Origin: Hyphomicrobiaceae bacterium
GTDB lineage: Bacteria; Pseudomonadota; Alphaproteobacteria; Rhizobiales; Hyphomicrobiaceae
Assembly (NCBI GenBank): GCA_041397645.1
Contig: JAWKWE010000006.1
Span: 248,001-312,000, forward strand
Direction of reading: 5' to 3'
DNA length: 64,000 bases
Shown here piece by piece: positions 17,701 to 27,613 of this stretch (the stretch's first letter is position 1; the number at the start of each line of letters is the position of its first letter). The position numbers and the translations under genes are program-made. The notes under the pieces were generated by a model. It saw nothing but the letters and a program-made list of their open reading frames with translations, searched no databases and was not told the origin of the DNA.

Positions 17701-20010
17701 CAGGTTGAGAGCGATCTGCGGGAGCTTCGCGAAGCCCGGTTCCGGTATGGCGACGAAGATCTCGTCCAGCTGAACACAAAGTCCGAGCGACTGAGGGAAC
17801 TCCGCGAAGATAGCCGATTCCTTCCGACCCTTTTCTGCTCGCCAACCATGGAGCTTGGCGTCGACATTTCAGAGATGAACATGGTCTACTTGCGCAACGT
17901 TCCGCCGACACCGGCGAACTATGCGCAACGCAGCGGCCGAGCCGGTCGCAGCGGACAGGCAGCCCTTGTGGTTGCCTACTGCGCTGCGCAGAGCCCCCAC
18001 GACCAGTACTTCTTCCGCGATCCCAAGGCCATGGTGGACGGCGTCGTCAAGCCACCGTCAATCGATCTCACCAACCCCGACTTGGTTGAGAGCCACCTGC
18101 ATGCGGAGTGGCTGGCCGCCACGGGGCTCGCGCTCAAGGCCTCGATCGCAGACAATCTCGATATGGCCGGCACGCAAAAGCCACTTCTGCCGGAATATCG
18201 GACAAAGATCACTTCTGACGAAGCCAATAACGCCTCTACGGAACGTGTCACTGCCGTGCTTCAAGCTCTTAGCGCTGACTACGGAAGCGTGCCGCCTGAT
18301 TGGTTCTCGACGGCGGACGACCACGCGTCACGGGTCGTATCGTCTGCGCCACAGAATTTTGAAGCGGCCTTCAATCGTTGGCGCGACCTTCTGGCGGCTG
18401 CGGAACGACAAGTCGAGGACGCCGCGACCACCTTGAAGGACTATTCCATATCGCCGACCGAGAGGCGTGCTGCCGAGGCCCGACAAGCTGCCGGCAACAC
18501 CCAGATCAAGCTGCTTCTCGGGCGACACGAGACCCAAGGCTCCGATTTCTATGTCTACAGATACCTAGCCACAGAAGGGTTCCTTCCCGGGTATAACTTC
18601 CCGAGGCTCCCGCTCATGGCATTTGTGCCCGGCGGCCAGGGTGGCAAAGGCCAGCGTTACATTCAGCGGGCAAGGTTCCTTGCCATTTCTGAGTTCGGTC
18701 CCCAGAGCCTCGTTTATCACGAAGGCAGGGCGTACCGCGTTGACAGGGCTTTGCTCAAGGAGGCCGGAGGAGGTCCGGAAGGGCAGCTCCCGACGTTCTC
18801 GGTTGCCATCTGCCCGGCTTGTGGCGCGGGCCACGACGGTGAGCCCCCCGAGGAGTGTCACGTTTGTCGCCAACCCTTGAGCGGAGCGGATCTGATCCAG
18901 AAGCTTCACAGGATCGACAATGTCGGAACCCGACAGGCCGAGCGCATAACGGCAAATGACGAGGATCGCAGGCGCCAAGGGTTCGAACTCCAAACCACCT
19001 TCTCATTCCGCCATGCCACGGGCGTCAGCGCGCGGGTGCTCTCCGATGATCTCGGGGACATCGCAATCGCCACGTTCGCACCTGCTGCATCCGTACGCCG
19101 GATCAACAAGGGTCTACGCCGCCGTAAGGATCTGAGTGACATCGGATTCTGGATTGATCCCAAGAGCGGCTACTGGGCCGGCGCCCCCGGAACCCAGGAC
19201 GAAGAAGAGGCTGCGAACCCCACAAAGGCCCGACAAAAAATCACGCCAGTCGTCGAGGACCGCAAGAATGCGCTCTTGGTGCGGTTTCCGGCACCATGGT
19301 TGATCGCTCTCGGAGACCGATCCGACGTTGTCATGACCACGCTACAACATGCGTTAGCACGTGGCATCGAGACGGTCTTCCAGCTCGAAGAGGGCGAGAT
19401 CCTGGTAGAGCCGACGCCAAGCAAGGACAGTCGCAACGCCCTATTCTTCTACGAAGCGGCAGAAGGTGGAGCAGGGGCGCTCTCGCGTCTCATCAATGAA
19501 CAAGGCGCATTCAATGCCGTCGCCCGTGAAGCGCTATCCGTGATGCATTACACGGATGCGAGTATCGGTGATGCTCGTGGGAAGGGGCCAAAAGCTTTGG
19601 TCGCTGCGGATGACGCCCGCTGCGTTGCCGGCTGCTATCGTTGCCTGCTTTCATACTTCAACCAGCCGGATCACGAACAGATTGATCGGCAGGACGAGCA
19701 AGCCCTCGACCTCTTGATCCGTCTGATGAACGCGCGATCTGCAAGCACGGTATCATCTGTCCAATGTGGAGATGAACTTCTGAACTGCCCTGCGCCGGAC
19801 ACCGAGCCGCTCGTTGTCGGCAATGTCACCTTACCGCTGATCTGGCGCAAATATCGCGTCGCCGCTGTCGAGGCCAGTTTGGCATCGAGCGAATTGACCG
19901 GCGCTCTCAAAGCCAAAGGCGTGAGGCTCATCTTGCTCCCGAACGATGCTGATGCCCGCAAGACCGCTATCGCAGAACTTGAAGCTACCCTTAAAGGAGT
20001 GTCGGCATGA
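14782..20010 (+). CDS. Giant DEAD/DEAH helicase with DUF1998-like C-terminus (DISARM-like)
   Basis: A 1,742-residue superfamily 2 helicase of the COG1205/DrmA-MrfA type. Motif I TGTGSGKS is near residue 115, DELH (motif II) near 235, and the C-terminal helicase lobe near 1020-1060 (CSPTMELGVDISEMNMVYLR, QRSGRAGR). Cysteine pairs CRKC and CPAC (about 480-600) and CPAC/CHVC (~1360) suggest zinc sites. The C-terminal CVAGCYRCLLSY lies in a DUF1998/MrfB-like domain. I chose the ATG at 14782; a TTG at 14764 after AAGGGGGG is an alternative. The next gene starts in its stop codon. DISARM uses separate DrmA and DrmB; this may be a fused counterpart. Confidence 0.75.
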   Translation: MDIFALDEELLDQYKAFARSFTRIRSKEIQQKVNDLYAGRQFWPEPLIQLNPHYESGGTLKDLVGEDGLDPDTARIFRNPQAKPDDPDQSLRLRRHQEQAIGAALDGKSYVVTTGTGSGKSLCFFIPIIDAIVKAKKAGERQHTRAIVIYPMNALANSQREELKKFLDADHGATKVTFARYTGQESEEERQRIKNNPPDILLTNFMMLELLMTRQSELDQSVIENCQGLRFIVLDELHTYRGRQGADVAMLMRRLRARVGDLARPPVCIGTSATMASEDAGGDRNQVVAEVASKLFGTSIQRDSVITETLKRATDPSRSADQGLPGLGAAVDRAFDAGAYDGKSNDALANDELAIWIETRLGLRYDDSKPVRAKPQSIQEASHRLADEAGRDEEKCANALKAALLAFSLSEKNRNMSGGSDEPLFAFKLHQFISGAGRLYTTLDPAGERTVTFDGQIYDPEHPEKRLYAAHFCRKCGQEHHPVTMREADGQQYFEKREIDDLPLDSDTESDEATGRWGFLMPEPVDGSFEFNGRDEDYPDLWLELSASGDLRLKSTYRKSRAELYAVKPDGHCNVGGRRVWFMPGRFKFCPACGEAHSDSTRDINRLASLSAEGRSSATTIIIATILRWMNAPDSVMRKATRKLLAFTDNRQDAALQAGHFNDFIFVTLLRGAILAALPDAEEGMSDDQIGASIQAALGFLGRQQARRSEWLIEPELKGANLLNAERSIRDVLAHRFWVDQRRGWRYTNPNLEQLGLIEACYLSLDEMVADDPLFASSKVLSKASPDERKEAALIVFDAMRKGLAIECDALDRVKLESLAGRMRSLIKSPWSLEEEKFHASTAFMPRSPKRKEMKQRDEELILRGSPQSAVGRELRLLRFDGERPNSKEVTDIIDCILSAASTYGIATQVAAPIEGDAWRLVASSIAFRRAQGSGRAPERDNKFFKGLYQEIASLLAEGGEALFALEGREHTAQVESDLRELREARFRYGDEDLVQLNTKSERLRELREDSRFLPTLFCSPTMELGVDISEMNMVYLRNVPPTPANYAQRSGRAGRSGQAALVVAYCAAQSPHDQYFFRDPKAMVDGVVKPPSIDLTNPDLVESHLHAEWLAATGLALKASIADNLDMAGTQKPLLPEYRTKITSDEANNASTERVTAVLQALSADYGSVPPDWFSTADDHASRVVSSAPQNFEAAFNRWRDLLAAAERQVEDAATTLKDYSISPTERRAAEARQAAGNTQIKLLLGRHETQGSDFYVYRYLATEGFLPGYNFPRLPLMAFVPGGQGGKGQRYIQRARFLAISEFGPQSLVYHEGRAYRVDRALLKEAGGGPEGQLPTFSVAICPACGAGHDGEPPEECHVCRQPLSGADLIQKLHRIDNVGTRQAERITANDEDRRRQGFELQTTFSFRHATGVSARVLSDDLGDIAIATFAPAASVRRINKGLRRRKDLSDIGFWIDPKSGYWAGAPGTQDEEEAANPTKARQKITPVVEDRKNALLVRFPAPWLIALGDRSDVVMTTLQHALARGIETVFQLEEGEILVEPTPSKDSRNALFFYEAAEGGAGALSRLINEQGAFNAVAREALSVMHYTDASIGDARGKGPKALVAADDARCVAGCYRCLLSYFNQPDHEQIDRQDEQALDLLIRLMNARSASTVSSVQCGDELLNCPAPDTEPLVVGNVTLPLIWRKYRVAAVEASLASSELTGALKAKGVRLILLPNDADARKTAIAELEATLKGVSA

Positions 20011-22799
20011 CCTCGGTGCAGACATTCTCCCCCGGCGAACTTGTTCGCGCTCGGGGGCGCGAGTGGATCGTTCTGACCGCCGGAGATTCGCTGAGATTAC
20101 GCCCCCTCACAGGATCGGAAGAAGATGTCGAAACGGTTCTGCCCGAACTCGAGGCCGAGCCTGTCACCTACGCGTCCTTCGAGCCGCCGGAAACGGACCG
20201 TGCTGGCGCAAGAGAAGCTGCTCTTCTGCTCCGTGACGCGTTACGGCTCTCGTTGAGGCGCGGCGCCGGTCCGTTCCGTAGCGCCGGTAGGTTGAATTTC
20301 GAGCCGAGGGCTTACCAGCTTGCGCCCTTGATGATGGCTCTCCGCCAGGATGTCGCACGGCTGCTGATCGCCGACGACGTCGGTATCGGCAAGACAATCG
20401 AAGCGGGCATGATCGTCCGTGAATTCATCGATCGCGGCGAGATCGAGCGTTTCGCGGTACTGTGCCCCCCGCATCTTGTCGACCAGTGGACCGCCGAGCT
20501 TGAGTCCAAGTTCTCTCTGTCGGCTACTCCCGTCACGGCATCGGAAGCGGCCAGGCTTGAGCGGGACTTGCCGAGCACGACGAGCGTGTTCGACGCCTAT
20601 CCCTATACTGTGGTCAGCCTGGATTTCATCAAGAGCGACCGGCGTCTCGACGACTTCTTGCGCGCCTGTCCCGAGATGGTGATCGTTGACGAAGCACACG
20701 CCGCCGTTTCCGGCGGGCGCTCGCGGCACCGTCGTTTCGAGCTGCTGCGCAAGCTTGCCCAAAACGGTGAGCGTCACCTTCTGATGCTCACAGCGACACC
20801 GCATTCCGGCGACGAGGAAGCGTTCCACAATCTGCTCGGTTTGCTACACCCCGATTTCGCCCAACTGACGACGACGGCCGGAGACGCACACAGAAACTTG
20901 CGCGAGCGTCTCGCGGGCTATTTCGTCCAACGTCGCCGTGAGGACATCAAGGATTGGAAGGAGCCCGGCCTCTTTCCCGAGAAGAAGACCGCCGAGATCA
21001 AATACCGTCTGACCGGAACCTATGAGTCGTTCTTCCGCGACGTCCTCAAATACTGCTCGGACATCGTCGAGGCCGAGGAGGGCGATCAAAAGCGGCGCCT
21101 TGCCTTCTGGGGAACACTTGCCCTGATGCGCTGCGTGGGCTCCAGTCCGGCTGCAGCCCTTCGCGCCTTGCGCACCCGCGCCGCGGCAGAAGTTGTCGAA
21201 GAAGACGTCGACGAGCTTGCCGCGCTCGCGCTCGACGACGAAGAGGTGGCCGAGGATGATCGCGAGCCGGCCATGGCCATCGATGATCCAAGGCTCGCCA
21301 AACTCGTCGCAACGGCCCAAGGCCTGGCCGCAGACACCAAAGCCGATCCAAAGTTCGCCAAACTCGTCACGACCCTGAAGAGCCTCACCAAAGAAGGCGC
21401 TTCGCCCATTGTCTTCTGTCGATATATCGCTACAGCCGAAGCCATCGGCGCCGCGTTGCCGGCCGAATTCAAGCAACACACGATTGAGGTCATCACCGGT
21501 GCCCTGCCGTCCGACGAGCGCGAAGCCCGCGTCGAGGCACACGGAGGGCACGACAAGCGGATCCTCGTCGCAACCGACTGTCTCTCGGAAGGCGTCAACC
21601 TGCAGACCTACTTCGACGCCGTCATTCACTACGATCTCTCATGGAACCCGACCCGCCATCAGCAGAGGGAAGGGCGCGTCGATCGCTTCGGCCAAAAGAG
21701 CCCGGAAGTGAGCAGCGTACTCATCTACGGCGAGAACAATCCGGTCGACGGCGCCGTCCTCGACGTCATCCTGCGGAAAGCCAAAGCGATCGAGAAGCAG
21801 ACCGGTGTCCGCGTTCCCATGCCCGATCAGGGCGGCAGCCTGACCAAGGCTTTGATGTCCGCGCTTCTGCTCAAGGCGCACAACGAGGCGCAGCTCACGC
21901 TCGATCTGTCGGTGGAGGATACCCAAGCCGCCAAAGATCTTGATCTGGCCTGGACGAATGCATCCGAAGCCGAGAAGCGCTCGCGAACCATCTTCGCGCA
22001 GCGCACCCTGAAACCCGACGAAGTCCTTCCCGAGTGGGATGCAACGCGCAAAGCACTGGGTGGCTTTGAGGACGCCGAGCGCTTCGTCTCGCGCTCGCTC
22101 ATGCGCCTAGCCGCCGCGCTCGTCCCCGATAAGCCACGCACCTATCGGGCGCCTTTGCACCTCTCCCCTGATCTGATCAAAGAGCGGTTCCAGGCCGACG
22201 GGCTACTCGATGAGAGCGCTAATCCCAAGCCACTCAAGATCGCCTTCGAGGCTCGACCGCCGGCCGGCTACCTCTCGGTGCATCGGGCTCATCCGCTCCC
22301 TGGTATTCTTGCCGAGACGTTTCTTGAAACCGCGCTCGACAAGTTTGCGCCGCGCAACGAGCCCTCGACACTGCCGCGCTGCGGTGTCTGGGAAGCCGAT
22401 GGTATCGATGCGGTCACGACACTGCTCCTGCTACGTATCCGCCATCGCATCGACTCCAAGGGCAAGCTCGGACCCAAATTCGCCATGGCAGAGGAAGCGG
22501 CCGCCATCGCATTTGCCAGCAACAAGCGCATTGCGGACGGCGACGGGGCCTTCGCACTCTTCGAGGCGAACAGCGGTTCGATCGCCGAAGCAATCCGGGA
22601 CGCACAGCTGAAGGAAGCGCATGCTTCGCTCGGAGGCCTCACACCGCAGCTCGAAGCATATGCGGCCGAACGCGCGACAGCCTTAGCCTCTGACCACACG
22701 CGGGTCCGACAGGCACTCGGGTCGCGCGCATCTGTCGAGGTCACTGCGGTCACGCCGGTCGATGTCATCGGCCTCTATGTTCTCATGCCGAGGCTGTGA
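20007..22799 (+). CDS. SNF2-family helicase, DrmD-like
   Basis: A 930-residue SNF2/RapA-type ATPase. Motif I ADDVGIGKTIEAG is near 122-134, DEAH (VDEAHAA) near 228, and the TATPHSGDEEAF motif III follows. The second lobe has VATDCLSEGVNLQ and RHQQREGRVDRFGQ (motif VI). The layout and the start of the ATPase core resemble DrmD, the SNF2 helicase of class 1 DISARM. It overlaps the giant helicase by 4 bp and is followed 6 bp later by the methylase, so the three genes probably encode one defence complex. The C-terminal 300 residues are unassigned. Confidence 0.75.
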   Translation: MTSVQTFSPGELVRARGREWIVLTAGDSLRLRPLTGSEEDVETVLPELEAEPVTYASFEPPETDRAGAREAALLLRDALRLSLRRGAGPFRSAGRLNFEPRAYQLAPLMMALRQDVARLLIADDVGIGKTIEAGMIVREFIDRGEIERFAVLCPPHLVDQWTAELESKFSLSATPVTASEAARLERDLPSTTSVFDAYPYTVVSLDFIKSDRRLDDFLRACPEMVIVDEAHAAVSGGRSRHRRFELLRKLAQNGERHLLMLTATPHSGDEEAFHNLLGLLHPDFAQLTTTAGDAHRNLRERLAGYFVQRRREDIKDWKEPGLFPEKKTAEIKYRLTGTYESFFRDVLKYCSDIVEAEEGDQKRRLAFWGTLALMRCVGSSPAAALRALRTRAAAEVVEEDVDELAALALDDEEVAEDDREPAMAIDDPRLAKLVATAQGLAADTKADPKFAKLVTTLKSLTKEGASPIVFCRYIATAEAIGAALPAEFKQHTIEVITGALPSDEREARVEAHGGHDKRILVATDCLSEGVNLQTYFDAVIHYDLSWNPTRHQQREGRVDRFGQKSPEVSSVLIYGENNPVDGAVLDVILRKAKAIEKQTGVRVPMPDQGGSLTKALMSALLLKAHNEAQLTLDLSVEDTQAAKDLDLAWTNASEAEKRSRTIFAQRTLKPDEVLPEWDATRKALGGFEDAERFVSRSLMRLAAALVPDKPRTYRAPLHLSPDLIKERFQADGLLDESANPKPLKIAFEARPPAGYLSVHRAHPLPGILAETFLETALDKFAPRNEPSTLPRCGVWEADGIDAVTTLLLLRIRHRIDSKGKLGPKFAMAEEAAAIAFASNKRIADGDGAFALFEANSGSIAEAIRDAQLKEAHASLGGLTPQLEAYAAERATALASDHTRVRQALGSRASVEVTAVTPVDVIGLYVLMPRL

Positions 22800-22805
22800 G
22801 AAACC

Positions 22806-25800
22806 ATGGCACGCAACACCACCCGCCGCCGCTCTTCCCGTCGCACGCCGCGTCTCGATTTCGCGGCGATCGAAATTACCGGTGCGCTGATTACGCCCGA
22901 CATCGTCGCACGCATCGCATCCTTCGATGCTGCCGATCAGACGGAAGAAGCCTACGGCGTCCCGCCGGGCCTGAAGATCCGTGACGAGATCGCGCGCTAT
23001 TTCCGCATCGCCGAGGCACTCTGGCATCAGTTCGAGGCCGCCAAAGTCAAGTGTCCCGCCGCATCCGACCGATTCATGATCGATCTCCTGAAACAGTGCT
23101 TTGGCTTCGACACCATCAAGACCCAGAAGACGATCAGCAAGGGCGAGCGCCAGTTCCCGGTTCGTCATGCCGCGCTCGGTGGTCGAGTGCCGATCGTGAT
23201 CGCACCAGTCCCGGCTGAAGATGTTCGACGTACAGGCATCGATGAGAGCCTGACCCAATTCGGTGACGGCAGCCGGCGGCGCTCGGCCACGCTCCTTCTG
23301 CAGGAATATCTCAATGCCGAGGACGATGCCCTCTGGGGCATCTGCGCTGACGGTCTCACTCTTCGTCTCTTGCGCGACAACGTCAGCCTCACGCGCCCGG
23401 CCTGGATCGAGGCTGATCTCGCCAAGATTTTCTCCGAGAGCTTGTTCCCGGATTTCTCGGCGCTGTGGCTGCTTATCCATCAGAGCCGTTTCGGCGCTGC
23501 CTGTTCGCCCCCGACCGATTGCGCTTTGGAGCACTGGCGCGATGCCGGTCGTATCGAAGGAACGGCCGCACGCGAGAAGCTCAGGAACGGCTTCGAAGCT
23601 GCCTTGATCGAGCTGGGTCAGGGCTTCATCGAGCATCCCGCCAACGCAGAGCTGCGGACGGCCCTCAGCCAAGGCAAGCTCACCCGTCAGGCCTACTTCG
23701 AGGAGCTTCTGCGCCTCGTCTATCGCCTGATCTTCCTCTTTGCGGCGGAGGATCGCGATCTTCTCCACACGCCAGGCGTACCGCAGACGGCAGTCCGTGC
23801 CTACGCGCAGGGCTATTCCGTTGGCCGCCTACGGGAGCGTTGCACGCGCCGCACCTCTTGGGACAAGAATGTTGACGTCTGGGAAGGTCTGAAGGCTACG
23901 TTCCGCGCTCTGTCTGAGGGTGAGGCTCTGCTGGGCCTGCCAGCTCTCGGAGGGCTCTTCGCTCAAGGCCAGCTTCCTCATCTGAGAGATTCGAGGATTG
24001 AAAACAGGCGCTTACTCGCGGCCATCTGGCGGCTGGCGTGGATGCGGCCTGAAGGCCAGCCGCTCACCCGCGTCAACTGGCGCGACATGGAGACCGAGGA
24101 GCTGGGCTCCGTCTACGAGGGCCTTCTGGAACTCACGCCGTTTGTGAGTGCTACCGACAAATCTTTCACTTTTGCCGAAGGCGCCGAGGGCAGGGGCAAC
24201 GCCCGCAAGACCTCAGGCAGCTACTACACGCCCGATGCGCTTGTGCAGGCGCTGCTTGACGAGACGCTCAATCCCCTGATCGAGGAGACGACCGCCGGCA
24301 AGGACGATCAGGCCGCGATCGAGGCGCTCCTCAACCTGCGCATCATCGATCCGGCCTGTGGCTCGGGGCACTTCCTGTTGGCGGCGGCACGACGCTTGGC
24401 TTCGCGGATTGCGCGGCTTTCGAGCCCAGGTACACCGAGCCAGGCCGACTACCGCCATTGGCTGCGCGAGGTGGCTCGCCGCACCTTGTTCGGCGTCGAC
24501 AAGAACCCGATGGCCATCGAGCTGGCGAAGGTGGCGCTTTGGGTCGAGACGGTGGAGCCCGGCAAGCCGCTCTCCTTCCTCGATGCTCACCTGCGCTGCG
24601 GCGACAGTCTGCTCGGCGTCTACGACCTCAAGGCGCTTGAGATCGGCATTCCAGATGATGCCTACAAGCCGTTGACGGGAGACGACAAGGCGGCCGCTGC
24701 CGCTTGGAAGAAGCTGAGCAAGCAAGCGCGCGAACGGGACGACAAGACCATCGAAATGGCGTTCGCCAAGGTCTCCGGCGAGCTTGCAGGAACCGCACAG
24801 AAGATCGAGGCGCAGGGGGAGGACGATCTCGCTGGTGTGGAAGCCAAGCGCAAAGCGTTCGAGGCCTTGGTGACGGGTGCGTCCTACTGGCGCGTCAAGA
24901 CAGCGTGTGATCTCTACGTTGCGGCATTCCTGTTGCCCAAGGTGAAGCCGCCGGAGCTGACGGCGGGCGCCAAGGGCATCACCATTCCGACGACAAGCGC
25001 AGTGCGCGACAAGCTCGCGGGACTGCTGGCGGTCAGCAATCTGGAAGCCACAGCTATCGAGGTGGCGACCGCCGCGCGCGCATTCCACTGGCCACTCGAA
25101 TTCCCGCAGGTGTTCTTTGCGAGCGCCGGACGCAAAGCCGGCTTTGATCTGGCACTCGGCAATCCGCCGTGGGAACGCATCAAGCTGCAAGAGCAGGAAT
25201 TCTTCTCCGCTCGCGATCCAGAAATCGCCAAGGCGGCGAACAAGGCAGCGCGGCAGAAACTAATCGATAAGCTGGAGCAGGCCTCTCCAGGATCGATGCA
25301 GCGCATGCTCTTTGACGAGTTCGTCCAAACCAAGCGAATTGCTGAAGCCGCGAGTGTGTTTGCACGAGTAGGCGCTGTCAATGGCGGGCGCTTCCCGCTA
25401 ACCGGAACAGGTGATGTCAACACTTATTCATTGTTCGCGGAGCTGTTCTCATTAGCTGCCAGCCGCGCTGGCGTCATCGTGCCGACAGGCATCGCGACCG
25501 ATGCGACAACCGCGCCGTTCTTCGCGCATCTGGTCGAGAAGCAGAGACTGGCAAGCTTGTTCGATTTCAGGAACACCGGATTCTTTCCGGGAGCAGCAAG
25601 CGCACAAGGAGTTCGGTTCTGCCTGCTTGCTCTGGGCGAAGTGCAAAGGCGTCCCATCGATTTCTGTTTTCGCCTGACAGCAATCGAACAACTAAGTGAC
25701 GCCGACCGGCACTACACGCTCTCGCCCGCCGAGATCGCGGCAATCAACCCCAACACAAAGACCGCGCCTGTCTTCCGCTCCAAGGCCGATGCCGAGTTGA

Positions 25801-26822
25801 CGAAGCAGATCTATGCCCGCGTGCCCGTGCTGATCGACGAGGCCAAGGCCAAGGACGGCAATCCGTGGGGTATTACGTTCGCCACGATGTTCCATATGTC
25901 GAACGACTCCGGGCTGTTCCGCACTGCCCGGCAACTTGCGGCCGAGGGCTACGCGCGTGAGGAGCGCGACTGGGTGCAGGCGGCGGGCAAAACCCGATAC
26001 GTGCCGCTCTACGAAGCCAAGATGGTGCACCATTACGACTACAGATACGGTGACTATTCCCTTGCTGCAATAAAGGAGGGCGTCGATTTTCGACAAATTC
26101 CTCAGGCAGGCGAAGAAAGACTTAACGATCCTGGCTACGAAGTAACGCCAAGATATTGGCTTCCCAATACGGCTGCCGATGAAAGATTAGCCGTTAAAGG
26201 CTGGGGGCGAGATTGGCTGATGGGATTTCGTGACATCACGAGCGGGCTGGACGAACGCACTGTTATCGCCTCAGCTATTCCCAGGTCCGGTGTTGGACAC
26301 ACCATGCCGGTCTTCTTCTTGGCTGTCGAGCCTAGGCTCTGGGCAGTATTCTTAGCAATCATGTCGTCGATAACTCTGGATTACGTGGCGCGGCAGAAAG
26401 TTGGCGGCACCCACCTCACTTACGGGTATCTAACTCAGTTTCCATTTCCTGCGCCATCCAGCATCAAATCTTCCGACGTTGGTTTCATCGTCGACCGAGT
26501 GTTACGATTGGTTTTTACTTCAAACACGATGCGGCCATTTGCTTCTGACCTGGACTGGGCGGATAACGCGCCATTTAGTTTTAAGGAAGAGATACGCTCC
26601 CGGCTTCGAGCGGAGCTAGATGCGAAGGTCGCGAAGCTTTACGGGCTGACCCGAGACCAGCTCCGGTACATCCTAGACCCCGCCGACGTCTACGGCGCGG
26701 ACTATCCGTCCGAGACCTTCCGCGTCTTGAAGAACAATGACATCGCCAAGTATGGCGAATACCGCACCGCCAAGCTCGTCCTCGATGCCTGGGATCGCCT
26801 AGAGCGAGGAGAGCTGACATGA
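22806..26822 (+). CDS. Eco57I/PglX-type DNA methylase, DrmMI-like
   Basis: A 1,338-residue N6-adenine methyltransferase of the Eco57I class. The SAM motif DPACGSGHFLL lies near 515 and the catalytic NPPW near 786. KTSGSYYTPDALVQALLDET precedes the methylase core, as in DrmMI and type IIG enzymes. About 450 residues of N-terminal region carry no obvious nuclease motif. In DISARM the methylase marks self DNA while the helicases act on invading DNA; whether this one also restricts is unknown. It lies 6 bp after the SNF2 gene and overlaps the HNH gene by ATGA. From about 26040 the codon usage is more AT-rich than the rest of the gene, which may mark a recombined target-recognition end. Confidence 0.8.
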   Translation: MARNTTRRRSSRRTPRLDFAAIEITGALITPDIVARIASFDAADQTEEAYGVPPGLKIRDEIARYFRIAEALWHQFEAAKVKCPAASDRFMIDLLKQCFGFDTIKTQKTISKGERQFPVRHAALGGRVPIVIAPVPAEDVRRTGIDESLTQFGDGSRRRSATLLLQEYLNAEDDALWGICADGLTLRLLRDNVSLTRPAWIEADLAKIFSESLFPDFSALWLLIHQSRFGAACSPPTDCALEHWRDAGRIEGTAAREKLRNGFEAALIELGQGFIEHPANAELRTALSQGKLTRQAYFEELLRLVYRLIFLFAAEDRDLLHTPGVPQTAVRAYAQGYSVGRLRERCTRRTSWDKNVDVWEGLKATFRALSEGEALLGLPALGGLFAQGQLPHLRDSRIENRRLLAAIWRLAWMRPEGQPLTRVNWRDMETEELGSVYEGLLELTPFVSATDKSFTFAEGAEGRGNARKTSGSYYTPDALVQALLDETLNPLIEETTAGKDDQAAIEALLNLRIIDPACGSGHFLLAAARRLASRIARLSSPGTPSQADYRHWLREVARRTLFGVDKNPMAIELAKVALWVETVEPGKPLSFLDAHLRCGDSLLGVYDLKALEIGIPDDAYKPLTGDDKAAAAAWKKLSKQARERDDKTIEMAFAKVSGELAGTAQKIEAQGEDDLAGVEAKRKAFEALVTGASYWRVKTACDLYVAAFLLPKVKPPELTAGAKGITIPTTSAVRDKLAGLLAVSNLEATAIEVATAARAFHWPLEFPQVFFASAGRKAGFDLALGNPPWERIKLQEQEFFSARDPEIAKAANKAARQKLIDKLEQASPGSMQRMLFDEFVQTKRIAEAASVFARVGAVNGGRFPLTGTGDVNTYSLFAELFSLAASRAGVIVPTGIATDATTAPFFAHLVEKQRLASLFDFRNTGFFPGAASAQGVRFCLLALGEVQRRPIDFCFRLTAIEQLSDADRHYTLSPAEIAAINPNTKTAPVFRSKADAELTKQIYARVPVLIDEAKAKDGNPWGITFATMFHMSNDSGLFRTARQLAAEGYAREERDWVQAAGKTRYVPLYEAKMVHHYDYRYGDYSLAAIKEGVDFRQIPQAGEERLNDPGYEVTPRYWLPNTAADERLAVKGWGRDWLMGFRDITSGLDERTVIASAIPRSGVGHTMPVFFLAVEPRLWAVFLAIMSSITLDYVARQKVGGTHLTYGYLTQFPFPAPSSIKSSDVGFIVDRVLRLVFTSNTMRPFASDLDWADNAPFSFKEEIRSRLRAELDAKVAKLYGLTRDQLRYILDPADVYGADYPSETFRVLKNNDIAKYGEYRTAKLVLDAWDRLERGELT

Positions 26823-27613
26823 CCCTCACGCCGATCGACCGCGTGCGTCTCCGCAAAGCCGCCGTCGATGAGGGCTTCGGTATAGATCGGGGCGAGGCCG
26901 ACGACTGGCTTGCGTTCGACAGCATCGATGCTCCCGCTGCTGTTCGACTGACACGCGATCCAACAGGCTACATCGCCGCCACCAATCACAACGGCGTCGC
27001 CACTGATCTCGCCACACACTGGCAGCCCTGGCCGGGCGCCGCGCCGGTCGGCTTCACCGCCTTTGTTGCGACCAACACGACCGAGCTTCACATGCTCGTC
27101 CGCGAGATGTGGCGCCTAGCGCGCTCCCTGCCGATCGAACCGCTGCGCGCCTTCGAGGCCGAAACCCGAAACCTCCCGCGCACCACTGAGGCCGAGCGCC
27201 TCGTCGTCCAACGCGTCGGCCAGAACATCTTCCGCGATGCATTGATGGAATACTGGGGAAGCTCTTGCGCGGTCCTCGGTGTCACCGAGCCACGTCTCTT
27301 ACGCGCCAGCCACATCAGGCCCTGGGCCGAATGTGACACGGATGCGGAACGTCTCGACGTCTACAACGGCCTCCTGCTCGCCGCCCACCTCGACGCCGCG
27401 TTCGATGCCTTTCTGATCTCCTTCGACGACTCCGGCCAGATCATCATCTCCGACGCTCTAACCGCGCCAGACCGCACCGCGCTCGGCCTGTCGTCCGACC
27501 TCCGCCTCTCCAAGGTCGTTCCGTCCCACTTGCCAAAGCTCGCGTGGCATCGAGGAAGGCTGGCTACAAGTGGAAACCATCCGTCCGATGCACAATGGGG
27601 GGCCAGCAAATGA
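26819..27613 (+). CDS. HNH endonuclease of the DISARM-like operon
   Basis: A 264-residue protein. The C-terminal half holds an HNH_2-type core: RDALMEYWGSSCAVLGVTEP, LRASHIRPWAEC, then YNGLLLAAHLDAAFDAFLIS. The N-terminal ~130 residues contain a region similar to a small recognition domain, with no motif I can name. It overlaps the methylase stop and the following gene start, both as ATGA, so it is firmly inside the operon. HNH genes are not a core part of published DISARM. It may be the nuclease effector in place of the missing DrmC phospholipase-D-like subunit; that is inference. Confidence 0.78.
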   Translation: MTLTPIDRVRLRKAAVDEGFGIDRGEADDWLAFDSIDAPAAVRLTRDPTGYIAATNHNGVATDLATHWQPWPGAAPVGFTAFVATNTTELHMLVREMWRLARSLPIEPLRAFEAETRNLPRTTEAERLVVQRVGQNIFRDALMEYWGSSCAVLGVTEPRLLRASHIRPWAECDTDAERLDVYNGLLLAAHLDAAFDAFLISFDDSGQIIISDALTAPDRTALGLSSDLRLSKVVPSHLPKLAWHRGRLATSGNHPSDAQWGASK

